Positions 1-11,160 of a DNA stretch of 55,345 nt are shown here, in pieces; positions within the stretch are counted from its first letter, which is position 1; the number at the start of each line of letters is the position of its first letter. The position numbers and the translations under genes were made by a program. This DNA comes from Tubiluchus corallicola. Its lineage: Eukaryota; Priapulida; Priapulimorpha; Priapulimorphida; Tubiluchidae. The DNA is taken from contig JAQGDQ010000032.1 of NCBI GenBank assembly GCA_030141605.1, positions 543,501 through 598,845 on the forward strand, written 5' to 3'. The notes below the pieces were generated by a model. The model saw only the letters and a list, made by a program, of their open reading frames with translations, was not told the origin of the DNA and made no database searches.

Positions 1-480
1 CAAATCGACAGAACAACCAAATGAATGAATGAATGAATGAGTGGATGAATAAATAAAATATTAAGTTGACGATTAAGTGAAGTAGTTACCAAACAAAAAC
101 ACAGAAGAGTAAACAAATCACAGGAGTAAAGAAATAAGCCAACGAGTGAGAGCTATTGAATAAATAAACGAATGAACATGAACAAACAAACAAACAAAAG
201 AGTGAACAAAAGAAGAAACAAAGGAATAATAATCAGCAAACCGCTGTACTGGATGAACATAGAATGAACGAACGAAAAAAAATAAACGAATAAATGAACC
301 AACGAAAGGTAAAAAAAGAAAGACAGAGAAAGAAAGATAGAATGAAGGAATGAATATATGAAATAAACAAATAAATAAAGGATGAATGAATGAATAAGCG
401 AATGAATAAATGAGCGAACGAATGAGAATGAATGAGCGAATGTATGAATGAATGATGATCTAAAAGGTTTGTGAATAAAC
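1..480. repeat. A-rich degenerate tetranucleotide repeat (GAAT/AAAC)
   Basis: Nearly every few bases repeat GAAT, AAAC or AAAT with interruptions, for example consecutive GAAT copies near 20-40 and 380-460. The strand is strongly purine-rich with almost no long complex sequence. This is a decayed compound microsatellite. Stop-free stretches on the opposite strand here are products of the composition and are not called as genes. Confidence 0.85.
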
Positions 481-511
481 TAGGCAAAAGAAATAAAAAA
501 GGAAAAAGAAG

Positions 512-574
512 ATGAAGGAAGTCCAGCAAGAACAGCTGACAGAATTAAAAGGGTGTGAGAATAACAGATTTCAG
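512..574 (+). CDS. candidate first coding exon, partial, function unknown
   Basis: ATG at 512 opens 21 codons beginning MKEVQQEQLTELKG and ending in NNRFQ, then CAG|GTAAGG, a near-consensus 5' splice site in phase 0. A TAA lies in the same frame 18 bases upstream, so the reading starts here or just above. The peptide is polar and glutamine/glutamate-rich, as in a helix or coiled coil, and I recognise no family. It sits at the edge of A-rich simple sequence, which inflates K and E codons. About four AGGTAAG-type matches with some upstream ATG are expected by chance in this window on both strands, so this is only a candidate. No following exon was identified. Confidence 0.22.
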
Positions 575-580
575 GTAAGG

Positions 581-1039
581 AAATTTGTATCATAATCATA
601 ACAAAATTACCAAATTTCAAGACGAGCTGTTATAGCAACTGGAGCTAAAAATTACCGTAACTACAATTAGCTGCTAACCTTCTTACGCAATACAAGAAGT
701 TTGGAGCAGTATCTCTTCCAACTTTAAGCATAAGCCATAAAAGCAATAAAAAATTGAAATGGCAATAAGATCTAATCGACACTAGAAATTATGCTCTAAT
801 AAAACTAAAACTCAATTTTTATAATTCATTTAAGAAAAGCCCACAAACGCACACACGTCACAAACATGTACACAAGCTCTATATAGGCTTTTAGTATGAG
901 ATATGAAATAGAACCAACTTTTCAGTAGGTTAAAGACTTTCAAAAAATATAATTTAAATAATTTTAATAGTGATGGCCTTATAAAAATTAATAAATTATT
1001 AAAAATATTTATATCAAGTCCGTAAAATAATTCACCTAC
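581..1039. other. AT-rich stretch, nothing recognised
   Basis: Unique-looking AT-rich sequence with no repeat structure, RNA gene or convincing splice-flanked open frame. On the minus strand it would be intron following the candidate exon at 1040-1120. Confidence 0.6.
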
Positions 1040-1120
1040 CGAAGTGTCCTTTGATTTAAAGAAGCTAGATGGAGTGTTTACAGGCATTTTGTCCAATCGG
1101 CTGACGTCACATAACATCAT
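1040..1120 (-). CDS. candidate first coding exon, partial, function unknown
   Basis: On the minus strand ATG ATG starts at 1120, with an in-frame TGA two codons upstream. The frame runs 27 codons and includes MPVNTPSSFFKSKDTS before TCG|GTAGGT, a moderate 5' splice site in phase 0. The second methionine of that segment, at 1087, is an alternative start. A perfect palindromic CRE lies inside the exon at 1102-1109, and an inverted CCAAT at 1093-1097, so the stretch could be promoter rather than coding. No family is recognised. The donor lacks AG before GT, which lowers confidence. Confidence 0.14.
1102..1109. promoter_or_regulatory. perfect CRE-type palindrome TGACGTCA
   Basis: The full 8-bp CREB/ATF consensus is present. 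ATTGG, the inverted CCAAT box, is 8 bp away on the minus strand. A CRE beside a CCAAT box is a familiar promoter arrangement, but function is inferred from sequence only. Confidence 0.3.
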
Positions 1121-4100
1121 TAATCAATATATGTGCCAATAATGATTTAAAATCATATGTGGATTCATAGTCCTACAGCTCATGTCAAAAAGTTAATGAA
1201 AACCGTTACCACAACCGCGTCAAGTTCAGCAGATGTCAAAGAACAGGCAGCCAACTAGCAGTGAAAAGGCAAAATCAGCAAACAGGTGACAATTAAAACA
1301 TGCGATAAAAGCAGGTGTCATCTACCGCGAGCCCCCTTTGCAGGCGGCATATGTGTTAGAACTGTCACTCGGTGTCAAATGGCCGACAAAAGAAAATGCG
1401 TTTTCTCGAAAACAAAACTGTGCACCGATAGAATTATGTAAAAATGGCATGTAGGCTACAGGTTAATGCGACAACGACAGTCAACTTTCACTTTCCATAG
1501 TCATTCATAGTTTACAAGCCTGTGTGACACACGTTAACACTGCCGCGAGTAGCAAATTGTCACTGCTCCTACGTGCGTGACGACATGAAATAAAAGTGAA
1601 ATTGCAGTCTAGCGTTCCATGACATCAATGTCACAAACGAGGCCTCGCCATGCCAGATTACGTGACATTTTTGCCGAATTAGATGTAGGCCTGTAATTAC
1701 GCTTTCACCGCAAAATGTAGTGACCTAGTGGGCCTATGAGCTCAAAACTTTTAGTGGATTTCTTTTGCGAGTCGGCGACCAACTAGAGTTTGAATTTTGG
1801 AATGCATATCCGGTATTGCATAAGTTTTTTCGTCTAAATTACTGCCCCATTTCCTGTCTTTGATTTAGAATGGTCACCAAAAAGTGACGTAGGCTTGTAG
1901 CTTTCAAAGTGAACGTTTCAAAATGTCTAATTTCGGGACAACAAGTCTATGAAAAGATTAAAATTTAAGAATCAAAAACTACTGAAGTTACCAAACTTAA
2001 CTACTGTAATAGCTCTCATTTTGGATTATCATTTGCCTTTTCAATGGTTGATGTTATAATTATATGTTGTTGAAAAATGTTAAAATTGCTAAAAAAAGAA
2101 TTTCACATGTATATATTTTTATTTGTATATGTGACCAATAAATAACATCTACATCTATGTCTAATGTTGGAGGTAAACTGAAATTAAGGTCTTGAGATCG
2201 TGTATTTTTTAAGTAACTTTCAGAAATATATCCCATACATACAAATATAAACACCATGACAAATTAAAACAAAAGTATGAAAACTATAGTCATAAGAACA
2301 CCACAACTTAATTTACGACATACATGTACAGAAAAAAGTAGGAAAAGCCTGTATCATAAATATATTACACTAATTGTATCAAAAGCGGATGGACTATCGC
2401 CATACTTCGTAGCGAAATTTATCGATTTATAGTAAAAATTGTAGTGTTGACACGATTTTACCTCCCCGAAAATAAACTTTGTAAAAATTAAGCTGCCGTG
2501 ACCAAATTGTACGAAAGTTTTTATTGCGGTTTTCATTGTGCCAGAGCTTCGAGTAAAGGGATATTAGCAAATGTGTAAATGGAGAACCGTAATGATTAAA
2601 TTATAGAAACTCTCATAAAGGACGTGAAAAATTTCCTTAAAGAGGAAGAAAATGCAATTTTAAAGTACGTCCCAAAAAACTTTCCGTACAAAGTTATATT
2701 ACATTGCACTACGCTTACCTGTTCGAAACACTAACGTAACTAGAAAAGAAAATTCTTAATAATTAAACATTTTCGCGCCAACAGGTAAAATGTCACTGAC
2801 TCACCTTCCTTCAGTGTGAAACGCTGACGCACAAAAACATATTATTACTCTTTTTCACAACAAAAAGTAATTTGTACTTTAGCTTAGCTAGTGAAATGTG
2901 CGCTACTCATACGAATGATTATTTTTTCAAACTTTACACAATATTATCCAAACTTGTTTCAAATGACCTACCGACAAAATGGCTGGGCCCATTAACGATC
3001 ATCTGGACGTTTAAATTTCAAGTTTTATGCGGCGTTATGCTGCTAATAAGCTCTGCGCGCAATAAGGCAGTATGTAGGTAACATAAAATTTCAAAACGAT
3101 TTTTTCAAACTTTATGTAGGTAAAGGGTTTTCTTGTCCTTAAAAGTATTTTTCAGCAATTATGCAGGTACGCATGTATACATATAATATTTCATATGCTT
3201 CAGAGTAATACTCTTTCCAGAAGTCCTACAATGGACATAAGTTTAACGTGTGAAAAAATCGGCCTGTAAACAAGAACGGAAATGCCCGGGTCAATTTTTA
3301 CAAGAACAGGAAACAGAACACAGACGAAAATTTCTCGCGTCTTTTCTGAACTTTGTAAAATCCAACTTGAATTGTGCACGGGTCGTCAAATTAATCAAGT
3401 TCAAAACATTGAAATTTTATAGCGTTATACGTTATTTGCGGCTCAACCTCCTTGAGAGATGTGGATCTTAAGTAGATAAAAAATAATAAAACTATGAGTT
3501 CTTTCTGTGCCATATGCAGTTGATTATTTGTTTATTTACTTTCTGGTTTGCAGTATTTAAAAGATATTTTCGATGAAAAACAAGAGCGGACTTTCACAAC
3601 GTGGACTTATGCAGTGTAATATAGGCCTATATTTCGCTGATGCTTAAGCCCATTGTAGGTAATTTCGAGGCTGCTTTGACTTAAAAAACTCCAGTTAAAT
3701 AAAATATATGATTCTAAGCAACATTAAGCCTGATTTGTAAGTTGATGGGAGAACGCTGGAAAAATTCCATCTGGGTAGGTTTATCTGCCATACTCTGTCG
3801 GGCTAATTACTTCACTTGTAGAAGGACCTATATTCACCAGAAGGTGGTTAAAACTCCTTTGCCAGTTTAGTATATTATCTTAAAGGATTATCATTGATTT
3901 TGAGGTAGATGCCGGTCCTACCAACAGCCTTAAATAAGTTGGTCTTGGCATTTGAGTGCTGGCTATCGGATTACACATTGTACCGAACTGCATAAAAATT
4001 GTGTACAACTTTAAATTTCGCAAAAAGTACTGAATATTTACAAGTTATACTATCTTTTTGTTTTTGTTCATCAGCTGTGGGTGATACGCCGTCCATCAAG

Positions 4101-4751
4101 TGAAAGCGTTTACGCCTTCACTTATATATGTGTGCAATAGCATCTCTTTAAAAATCAGTTGACGATTTGGTATAATAAAATCAAGGATGTTTGATTTGAC
4201 GTGCATTTGATATTAAATTGAACGCACAATCGTCAACTCCCATGGTCAGGGACATCCACAACGCGAATTGAAAACTCATTAAACTTTTTATGTACACAGT
4301 ACAGTGGTGTGGCAGTGGGATTTTACCATCCCCTGTAAGTCCACCTCGGCTGTCCCCTGGCGCTGTTAATTCAAAAATCCGGTCTTGCGATATCAAATGA
4401 TATCAAATTATGGTGTGACAGATTACAGCAACGCCTTGCAGTCATGTCATTTTGAAACAACATAACGAGTTAAACCCTGGGGAGTGAGCATGAGGACAAG
4501 GACAAATCTAACATTCGTGACTTAAAATTAATGCCTAAATCAAGTTTGCACTTTTTTCAACTGGCGAGTACATGCTTGGCTTGAGTCGGATAATGGGACA
4601 GGTTTGAGTCGTTGGTTTATTATAAGAGCGAAAATATTCTACGCGTAGTTGATTTGTCACATCAAATTAAAATCTTTATGGTTCTTCTCTCGGAACAGCC
4701 TTCACATATTTAATTCACTGTGTTAGTAATGCAAACAATTATTTTTTCCAG
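1121..4751. other. gene-poor stretch with isolated splice-like signals
   Basis: Mostly plain AT-rich sequence. Minus-strand splice-like signals occur near 2698-2745, where TTTTCTAG, 21 bases and CAG|GTAAGC lie in a row, and near 2804, where AAG|GTGAGT is seen. Neither carries a convincing coding frame. Around 1330-1700 the sequence is more CpG-rich. No repeat or RNA gene was seen. Confidence 0.5.
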
Positions 4752-4904
4752 TCCACTTTACTTCAGCAGTGGCAAATAGATGCAAGACCTTTGTTGCTGC
4801 ATGTGCGTCGTTTTATTTATTACAAACGTTGTCTATCTTTACGAAATTACGTTGACGCTTTCCTTTCTTCAAACTCGTTTTTGCATATTAAGCCATTTTC
4901 ATAG
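4752..4904 (+). CDS. weak candidate 3' terminal exon
   Basis: A strong acceptor (pyrimidine run ending in TTTTTTCCAG) is followed by 50 open codons starting STLLQQWQIDARPLLL and a TAG. No family is recognised and there is no AATAAA close downstream. With three possible phases, an open run of 30 or more codons after a random acceptor is common at this base composition, so this may be chance. Confidence 0.1.
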   Translation, partial: STLLQQWQIDARPLLLHVRRFIYYKRCLSLRNYVDAFLSSNSFLHIKPFS

Positions 4905-7202
4905 CCCGTCTCGAAATACAATCTTGTGTACATTGATTTTGCCACCTAGCAAGAATAATTGTTAGCGGGAATCTCAAAACACCAAGAGTTATTTACAGAG
5001 GTCTTTAGAGTGTACAGCACAATTTAACAATGCGAAGTCGTCTCAAACTCGCGTGCTGGCTTGATAATCATGCAGTCGGTAATTATTATTATTATTAATA
5101 TGCTGTCGCGAAAGTATTTAGTTTATAATTAAAATTTTAAATACGACAGGTCGGCGGGTGACGGACCACAACGTAAGTTACGTCACACATGTCCTTATTC
5201 TTATTCTTTATAGGGTTGTGGATCTAATTCAGCGTCCAAGTGGTTCGGGTCATGCTTTATCGGTTGGAAACATTTTTACAAGAAGGTGCATTACTTTCCT
5301 AATTACTTTTCAAAATTTTTAAGTAAAATCTTGTCGTTTTGAATGTGAGACGCTGCTACATTAAAACTTACATTATTTGTCAAGAAAACTTAACCTTTTC
5401 CCCGCCGCAAGGTAAAAACGTCAAATTCAGGTGGTGCGTTTGTAACTCCGCCTAAAAGCTGGGGTATCAGTACTTATGTTGAGATCTTTTGTTTTTTTTA
5501 CATGTGACTACAGCTTATCATATAGACTACTAGCTGTTTCATAACCGCCTGAATACAAACTTTCTTTATAACAACTAATAACAGCTGATTTTTTTCGTCT
5601 ACGCTTGACAGTTGATGCTCAACAATCTCTTGTTGATCAACATAAGCAGTGATTTGTCACCAGACTTCTTCCATGAATTCAATAAAATTTTACAACCCCC
5701 GTAAATATTTCTTCGCGTAATTCCATCCGGTGTGAACAAGTGAACGATTTTATTCTACCAAAATTTCACTCTGTTGAATGCTTCTCCCATTATAAAGTCT
5801 ACTCATGACATACATTTCCCTGTACATGTGCTAAAACGACCTCATCTTCATGGTAGGTAGGTCCACTGGAAAGTAGCCGGCTGCCGTTTTGGTGACACAA
5901 ACCAATATAAACTAAACAGGGAAAAGTACATAACCAGTTTTCAGACGAGTCGGGAAGGAGTTATCCCATTTGTTTTGTTTATAGAAACCTATTAATTCGT
6001 GCTAGGTGATTTATTAATGAAAACACTGCTATACGTAAGCGTGCGACCTGCAGGTTGGTTGGTGTATGTGTACATTCAAAATTTTCTTCAGTCTGCTTTT
6101 ATTAAGATTTACTTGTGAAGTCAACTAAATCTTGTGATGTAACTGATGTTCTCAACTCTGACAATAAAAAAATACAATGGCAGTAAGTGAGAACCAGCAA
6201 CTTTTGTTTTTACCCCAAATCACCTGACGTAATTCTTGTTAGCAAATCAATGATTATACATTTTGCAAATGATAAAAATTACGAATAAATATCTTTTAAG
6301 TTGAAAGTGAAACGTGTTTTTCCAGTACACACAAACTGAAATTCGTTAAAAAATCTCGGTCGAACTTTATTTTCAGTCCAACAAATTTGCAGTAGTATGA
6401 ACTCCAGACTATCTGTGGATTCACCTAACTGTTATTACAAAAGAGTTCAAAATCTATGCAAGTATAGCTTTGACGGTAGACTCACACCAGTCCTACTATA
6501 AATTTTAACACATAATAAAAGCACTCATTGTTTTTAAATAAAGTGTGCTACATTTCGATACTTTAAAGTTGGTTGATTAACTGTTTCGCTTGTCTGCTAG
6601 CTCACCAGCTAACCAGCCAACCAACAAGCAAGTAAAAAAACAAAGAGAAAAAAATAAACAAACAGATACGACTAAAAATACACTTTTACGTGCTTTTGGG
6701 ACTGAGAATTTTATTCCGCTGAAGAAGTGCAAAAAATCATCAAAAATGCGTAAATAATAATATGGGAAACTATTTAACTTACGCCCCTTGAATATGAAGC
6801 GCTTTATTAAATAATCCAGTTGCGGGTTTCCTTCAGTTTTTATCAACGCAATATTGTTAATTTTTTTCTAAGATTAATTAATATTACCATATAATTTCCT
6901 AACGTCTGTTTGTTTGTTTATTCTTTTGTTATACATTTAAGCAAACAAAGAAAAAATCACAAACGAACATAAACAGTTTTAAGAATTCTCATGCAAGAAA
7001 GTCATTTCAACTTGTACTTCTTGTTCTTGATTTGTTTTCAGGCTATTTTGTATCTTCTATAATGAACGCTTCTTTGGAAAAAACGAAAAGCTAAACAATA
7101 TCGGAACGTGTTATAATATCATCTCCTCATACAAATTTGTTTAATGCATATTTTTCGTTCAATACAAATCTATCGCCCAAATATAATTGTTTAAACACTT
7201 AC
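4905..7202. other. gene-poor stretch with short ATT and A-rich repeats
   Basis: A short (ATT)n run lies at 5082-5098 and A-rich CAAA-type sequence at 6600-6665. A plus-strand GTAAGT at about 5172 and an acceptor at about 7041 have no convincing coding support. Nothing else is recognised. Confidence 0.5.
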
Positions 7203-7268
7203 CATAAAAGCTAGTGTTGGCCTGTAGTACGCGAACATCCCACGAAGTGGACTTATTGATGAAGCCAT
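7203..7268 (-). CDS. candidate first coding exon, partial, function unknown
   Basis: The minus strand reads 22 codons from ATG at 7268, beginning MASSISPLRGMFAYYRP and ending ALAFM-like (TLAFM), then ATG|GTAAGT, which has a perfect GTAAGT intron start and ends in phase 0. The start context is good, with A at -3 and G at +4, and an in-frame TAA lies four codons upstream. The N-terminus is serine-rich, then basic and aromatic, and lacks acidic residues, which resembles a mitochondrial presequence or a membrane-protein start; this is inference. I recognise no homologue and found no following exon. It shares strand and phase with the candidate exons at 1040-1120 and 28589-28716. Confidence 0.27.
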
Positions 7269-7982
7269 ATTGGTTGTATATTACACAATAAAGCGTTGAA
7301 ACTAAACACTATTGTTGTAGATTATCGAATAATGACACACATTTACCGAACTCATATTGTTTTGATAAGGCGAATATATGTAACGGCGCAAATATGACCA
7401 CACTATGGCACCATGTTACTGATTTAGATACAAGCATAGAACTTGTTTTCACTAGAATTAATTACGACACGTCTGAAGATTACATACTCAGCAAATATAT
7501 CAAGTTCATAAAGTCGAAAAGGACAAATTCCCTCAAGTTTTCACGACAAAAACCGGGGAAAAGATAGTGAGAGAAGGCTTTTTCATGGCTCCTGGCATTC
7601 CAAACTCATTATGCATTTATGTATAAATTATGGCCACACTGTCGTCTGCTTTGACTTCTCACGATTCCGTGTTTTTCTGCTCAATTTCGACACGTTCATT
7701 CGAAGCGCAGACATCAAAATCCAAGGCGATAATCACATCGAAAGACAGAGTCACGTCCATAATAATTATTCTGATTTAGGCTGAGATAGTGCGTCACGGC
7801 CATTAAATAATTGATTTCATTGTAGCTTGAATTGGTGTAATAGTTTCTGTCAGGCCGACTGACTTCAACTTTCAATTTAGTAGCCTCATTCGTTCAAATT
7901 ATCATATTAGTTTTGTTCGTTTTTCTCTGTTCGTCTTAAAGTTAATACTGTTAAATATCACAAATAAATCGCTCGAGTTAAG
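7269..7982. other. upstream flank of the candidate exon; short plus-strand frame at 7630
   Basis: If the minus-strand exon at 7203-7268 is real, this is its 5' side. On the plus strand TATAAA overlaps the approach to an ATG at 7630 that opens 49 codons (MATLSSALTSHDSV...) to a stop near 7779, without a splice donor. No family is recognised and the frame is within chance length. Confidence 0.35.
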
Positions 7983-8007
7983 CAAACAAACAAACAAACA
8001 AACAAAC
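7983..8007. repeat. (CAAA)n microsatellite
   Basis: Six uninterrupted CAAA copies plus one base. Confidence 0.95.
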
Positions 8008-8037
8008 CTGGTTTTAATATTTTTCCCGAGAGCGGTC

Positions 8038-8460
8038 CATGAATGTCACATGCGTGTGTATTATCGATTATGAACCGGGCCGTGCAATAGTCACCCCAGT
8101 CAAATGTCCCAGGTTAAATGCGGTTGATAAGATCAAATCCAGGAAGCCATACGGGATTGAAGCCATGCAGGGAAGCTGCGCAGAACCGGGCAGCTGCTGC
8201 TCGGTTGGTGCACTCGAGCCATGGCAGCCTGTCACTGATAGCTAACACATGTCAAGAAAAACATCGAGCGATCACTTCTTGTATTTCCAACAGAGAAAAA
8301 ATCTCTGTGCACTGTCTGCTGCCGGGTAATGCAACACCATCTTCACATTCGCTACACTCGGGAAGCCAGAATAACTAGACCCATTATTAGCCAGCCAGTC
8401 ACACGAGACGATTCCATTTAAAACTCCATGGGCCCAAAAAGAGGAACTCATGCAAGATCA
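8038..8460. other. high-complexity, G+C-richer island
   Basis: Against the AT-rich background this block is close to half G+C by eye and free of simple repeats. It is rich in binding-site-like words (CAGCTG, CTCGAG, CACATG, GATAAG). Overlapping open frames exist on the plus strand (8039-8245 and 8118-8378) but none resembles a known protein or has clean splice borders. A conserved non-coding element such as an enhancer is the most economical reading; this is inference. Confidence 0.3.
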
Positions 8461-8615
8461 CGCAAGCATGATCACTAAGCAAGACACGTGATAACGTGTA
8501 AAAGGCAATCGTTTCTGAATATTGATCGCCCACAAATTTAACCCATGTTCATAACTACATATAATTAAGCCATTCTTTAGAACAGTACCGCGCTACATTA
8601 ACTGATGAAAAGAAA

Positions 8616-8623
8616 TGACGTCA
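8616..8623. promoter_or_regulatory. perfect CRE-type palindrome TGACGTCA
   Basis: Full 8-bp CREB/ATF consensus downstream of the complex island at 8038-8460. Function is inferred from sequence only. Confidence 0.25.
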
Positions 8624-10032
8624 GTAATTGTGTGAACAAAAGTTTGGAAACAAACTAAACAAGAGAAACTCCGTCCCTCTTTCCACAAGTGGCACAAACA
8701 CAAAATCACAAACTGATGTGCCAAGAGAAGCCCAAGAACGTCTTAAATCATTTCCCGCTGAAGGGTTACCAACGCCGTTGCTTAATCTTGCAGCAAGAAC
8801 AGCGCACACCTTCCGAGCAAGACCCTTAAGCCAAACTTGATTCTGTATCAGTCTAAATGAAGCCTGCCACTGGGAACCTAATTAAAAATTTTTAGTATTA
8901 ATGATTAAATTCCAAAGCAGCTCATCTAGGTGATAACGATGGAGCTGCATAACTTGAATCCCTCTATTGGAATCTTTTGCTGCTTTCACGTTTTTTTTGT
9001 GACTGTGTTGTGGAAGGAAGGGAAGACAGCGCCCGCTGAATGGTGTTCCTCCATAAGGTGCACGCTTTTCGGTCGACAAATCAATTGATCCAATGAAGCG
9101 TTCGAACTTGAAAATGGCAAAAATCTGCACTAATTGTTTTGGAATTTGCACAGATTTGGGATTCTACCTTGAGTAGCAGTAACTTAAATAATGATTATCA
9201 AAATAATTATTCTGAAGACCCACTGGTAGGACTTGGAGTTTTCATGGTTGCAGACTTACACTTCTTAATCTCTTGTGTGACATTACACTACTAACGAACG
9301 CAATATATGGAACGTGGTATTCGCAAGAGATAAACTGAATGTTCTTATACACCATCCATAAACCACACGTACAGCAATTTTATACTAGTCGTTATCAAGC
9401 GTAATTTGCCAGTCAAATAAAATTTAGGATGGACCACCATCAAGTTCCCTTGTAAACGTAATTAAATAGCATCGGTGAGTGTTTTCAAAAAGGCGACCAG
9501 ATTTTCACTGAGATAATCACCTTTGTAAATTTTTTTAATTTTCTTCTTTCAATTATTGGAGGAAAATAGGCTTAGGTTTTTACATGCTGTTCTGTTCTGT
9601 AGCTTAATTCTGTAGAGCAAAAATGACTTTTAGTTCTGTAGAGCAAAAATGACAATACAAAATAATTTATTTGAACAGCAAATGTCGTACGAGAAAAATG
9701 GGATGAACATCAACTATTGTATTAACCCTCGCTGAAATATAAGCATTTTTTCTTGGAAAATAAATCTCAGGAATTTTTAAATCTCTAAAAATCACTTACA
9801 AAATGTTTCAAACAGCAAAAGTTTTAAAAAGTTTAACAAGATGTAAGAACACGAAAATCGCTAAAATGCTGTCAAAAATTTAAAATTTAAAGCTTCAAAA
9901 CAATTTATAATAGGTTCACATTTATTTTTTTATTTTGTTTGTTTATTTCAGCTTAAAGCCATGAAGAAATTAATGAAAATCTAAACTATGGCACATAATG
10001 GTAAAAATCCATAACTAAAATCACTTAAAACT
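8624..10032. other. AT-rich stretch with one short tandem duplication
   Basis: A 20-bp word (TTCTGTAGAGCAAAAATGAC) occurs at 9608-9627 and again at 9634-9653, a 26-bp period duplication. A very long pyrimidine-rich tract ending in TTTATTTCAG lies at about 9925-9951, but only ten codons follow to a stop. Nothing else is recognised. Confidence 0.6.
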
Positions 10033-10060
10033 GTATATATATATATATATATATATATAC
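10033..10060. repeat. (TA)n microsatellite
   Basis: About 13 uninterrupted TA units. Confidence 0.95.
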
Positions 10061-10799
10061 AAAAGTCAAAAGTATTCGTAGAAGTCAGACATTTAAGGAC
10101 ATTTGAATAAGTTTTAACTTTTAAACATCTATAACAGTTTGCTCACTTTTCATATTTTGTTACTTAACTTGAGTTTCCATATCTAGGATTAATTATAGAG
10201 ACTGTATGATACGAAATGACGAAATGCGCCAATTAGCATGTATATATAACTATTCAGGCTAGCTTACCCTTCTCAATTAAGTGGATTTAATAAATAGAAA
10301 TCAATTCAGTTTAATCATTCGTAGCAAAATTGTAGGTTCATTTCGAATGCATTACTCGATCTGAGAAATGATTTGACTTAGACTAAATTTCTTAATATTG
10401 AAACTGAGTAATTCCTCAGCGTCTAATTGTAGTTAAAATGTCTTTGCTCTGTGAAACATTTTGTGAAAGTCGGGCGGAAAAGGAAATAGCGAAAACTATA
10501 ATTGTAACTGGGTTTTTAGTAGTTAAAAAGGCAGAAATTAACAGCACGCACGCAAGAAAAATAGATGTAAAACGCCGAGTTAGGAAGACGTCAAAGATAT
10601 TTTCGTGTTTTCTTTAAAGAATGTTATATTGCCAGTGTATGACGAATATAGCTGACAATTTTCTTGCTTGGCGAGGAACATCTGTTAGAAAAATGCAGGG
10701 ACGGCTTCGTCTGTGTACATATCAACCACGCGGAAATGCAAATGTGATATGGGCTGGTGGGAAACACAGGATTTACTGCAAGCTAAACTAAAGACAATC

Positions 10800-11160
10800 T
10801 GTGAAGCCATGCACGTACAGGTGGTCCAGCCTATAGAATGGTACGCAATCAAGTAAACAAATAGACACTATTGTATAGGTACTCAGTCTAAAGAACGGTC
10901 AGAAATTCTGGAACTTTTTTGCAGGTTGACCTAAAGATCGATTTGTGAAGTCACATATTGCTTAAACTATCAAGTAAACGTTTATATTAATTGTGCAAGT
11001 TATTCTGTCATATAGATTGGTAGAAACTCTAGAATTTTCTAGAGAACATAAATGGGCACAACTGGAGGCCAGTACAAACTGTTATGTACACTTTTATGTA
11101 CTGTAGAGGGCGGTCAAGTTATCTTGTATATTGTACAGGGCGGGCAAGCTAGGTTGGTGC
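10800..11160. repeat. degenerate tandem repeat region
   Basis: The word CAAGTAAAC recurs at 10850 and 10971, and the following 60 bases align loosely (GTATAGGTACTCAGTC with CAAGTTATTCTGTCAT, then AAATTCTGGAAC with AAACTCTAGAAT). A shorter echo, GAGGGCGGTCAAG and CAGGGCGGGCAAG, lies at about 11105-11150. This reads as an old duplication with a period near 121 bp. Confidence 0.5.

Noticed and set aside
233-529. 98-codon minus-strand frame rich in F, H, S and L
   Set aside because: Product of the A-rich tetranucleotide repeat.
1378-1437. plus-strand ATGGCCGACAAA frame (MADKRKCVFSK...)
   Set aside because: Twenty codons to a stop with only a poor donor (GTAAAA).
7042-7144. TTTTCAG acceptor followed by a 33-codon frame
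   Set aside because: AT-biased peptide (F, Y, N, I rich) with no poly(A) signal; within chance.
9952-9985. excellent pyrimidine tract and acceptor before LKAMKKLMKI and a stop
   Set aside because: Ten lysine-rich codons in AT-rich DNA carry no information; T-rich tracts ending in CAG are frequent here.
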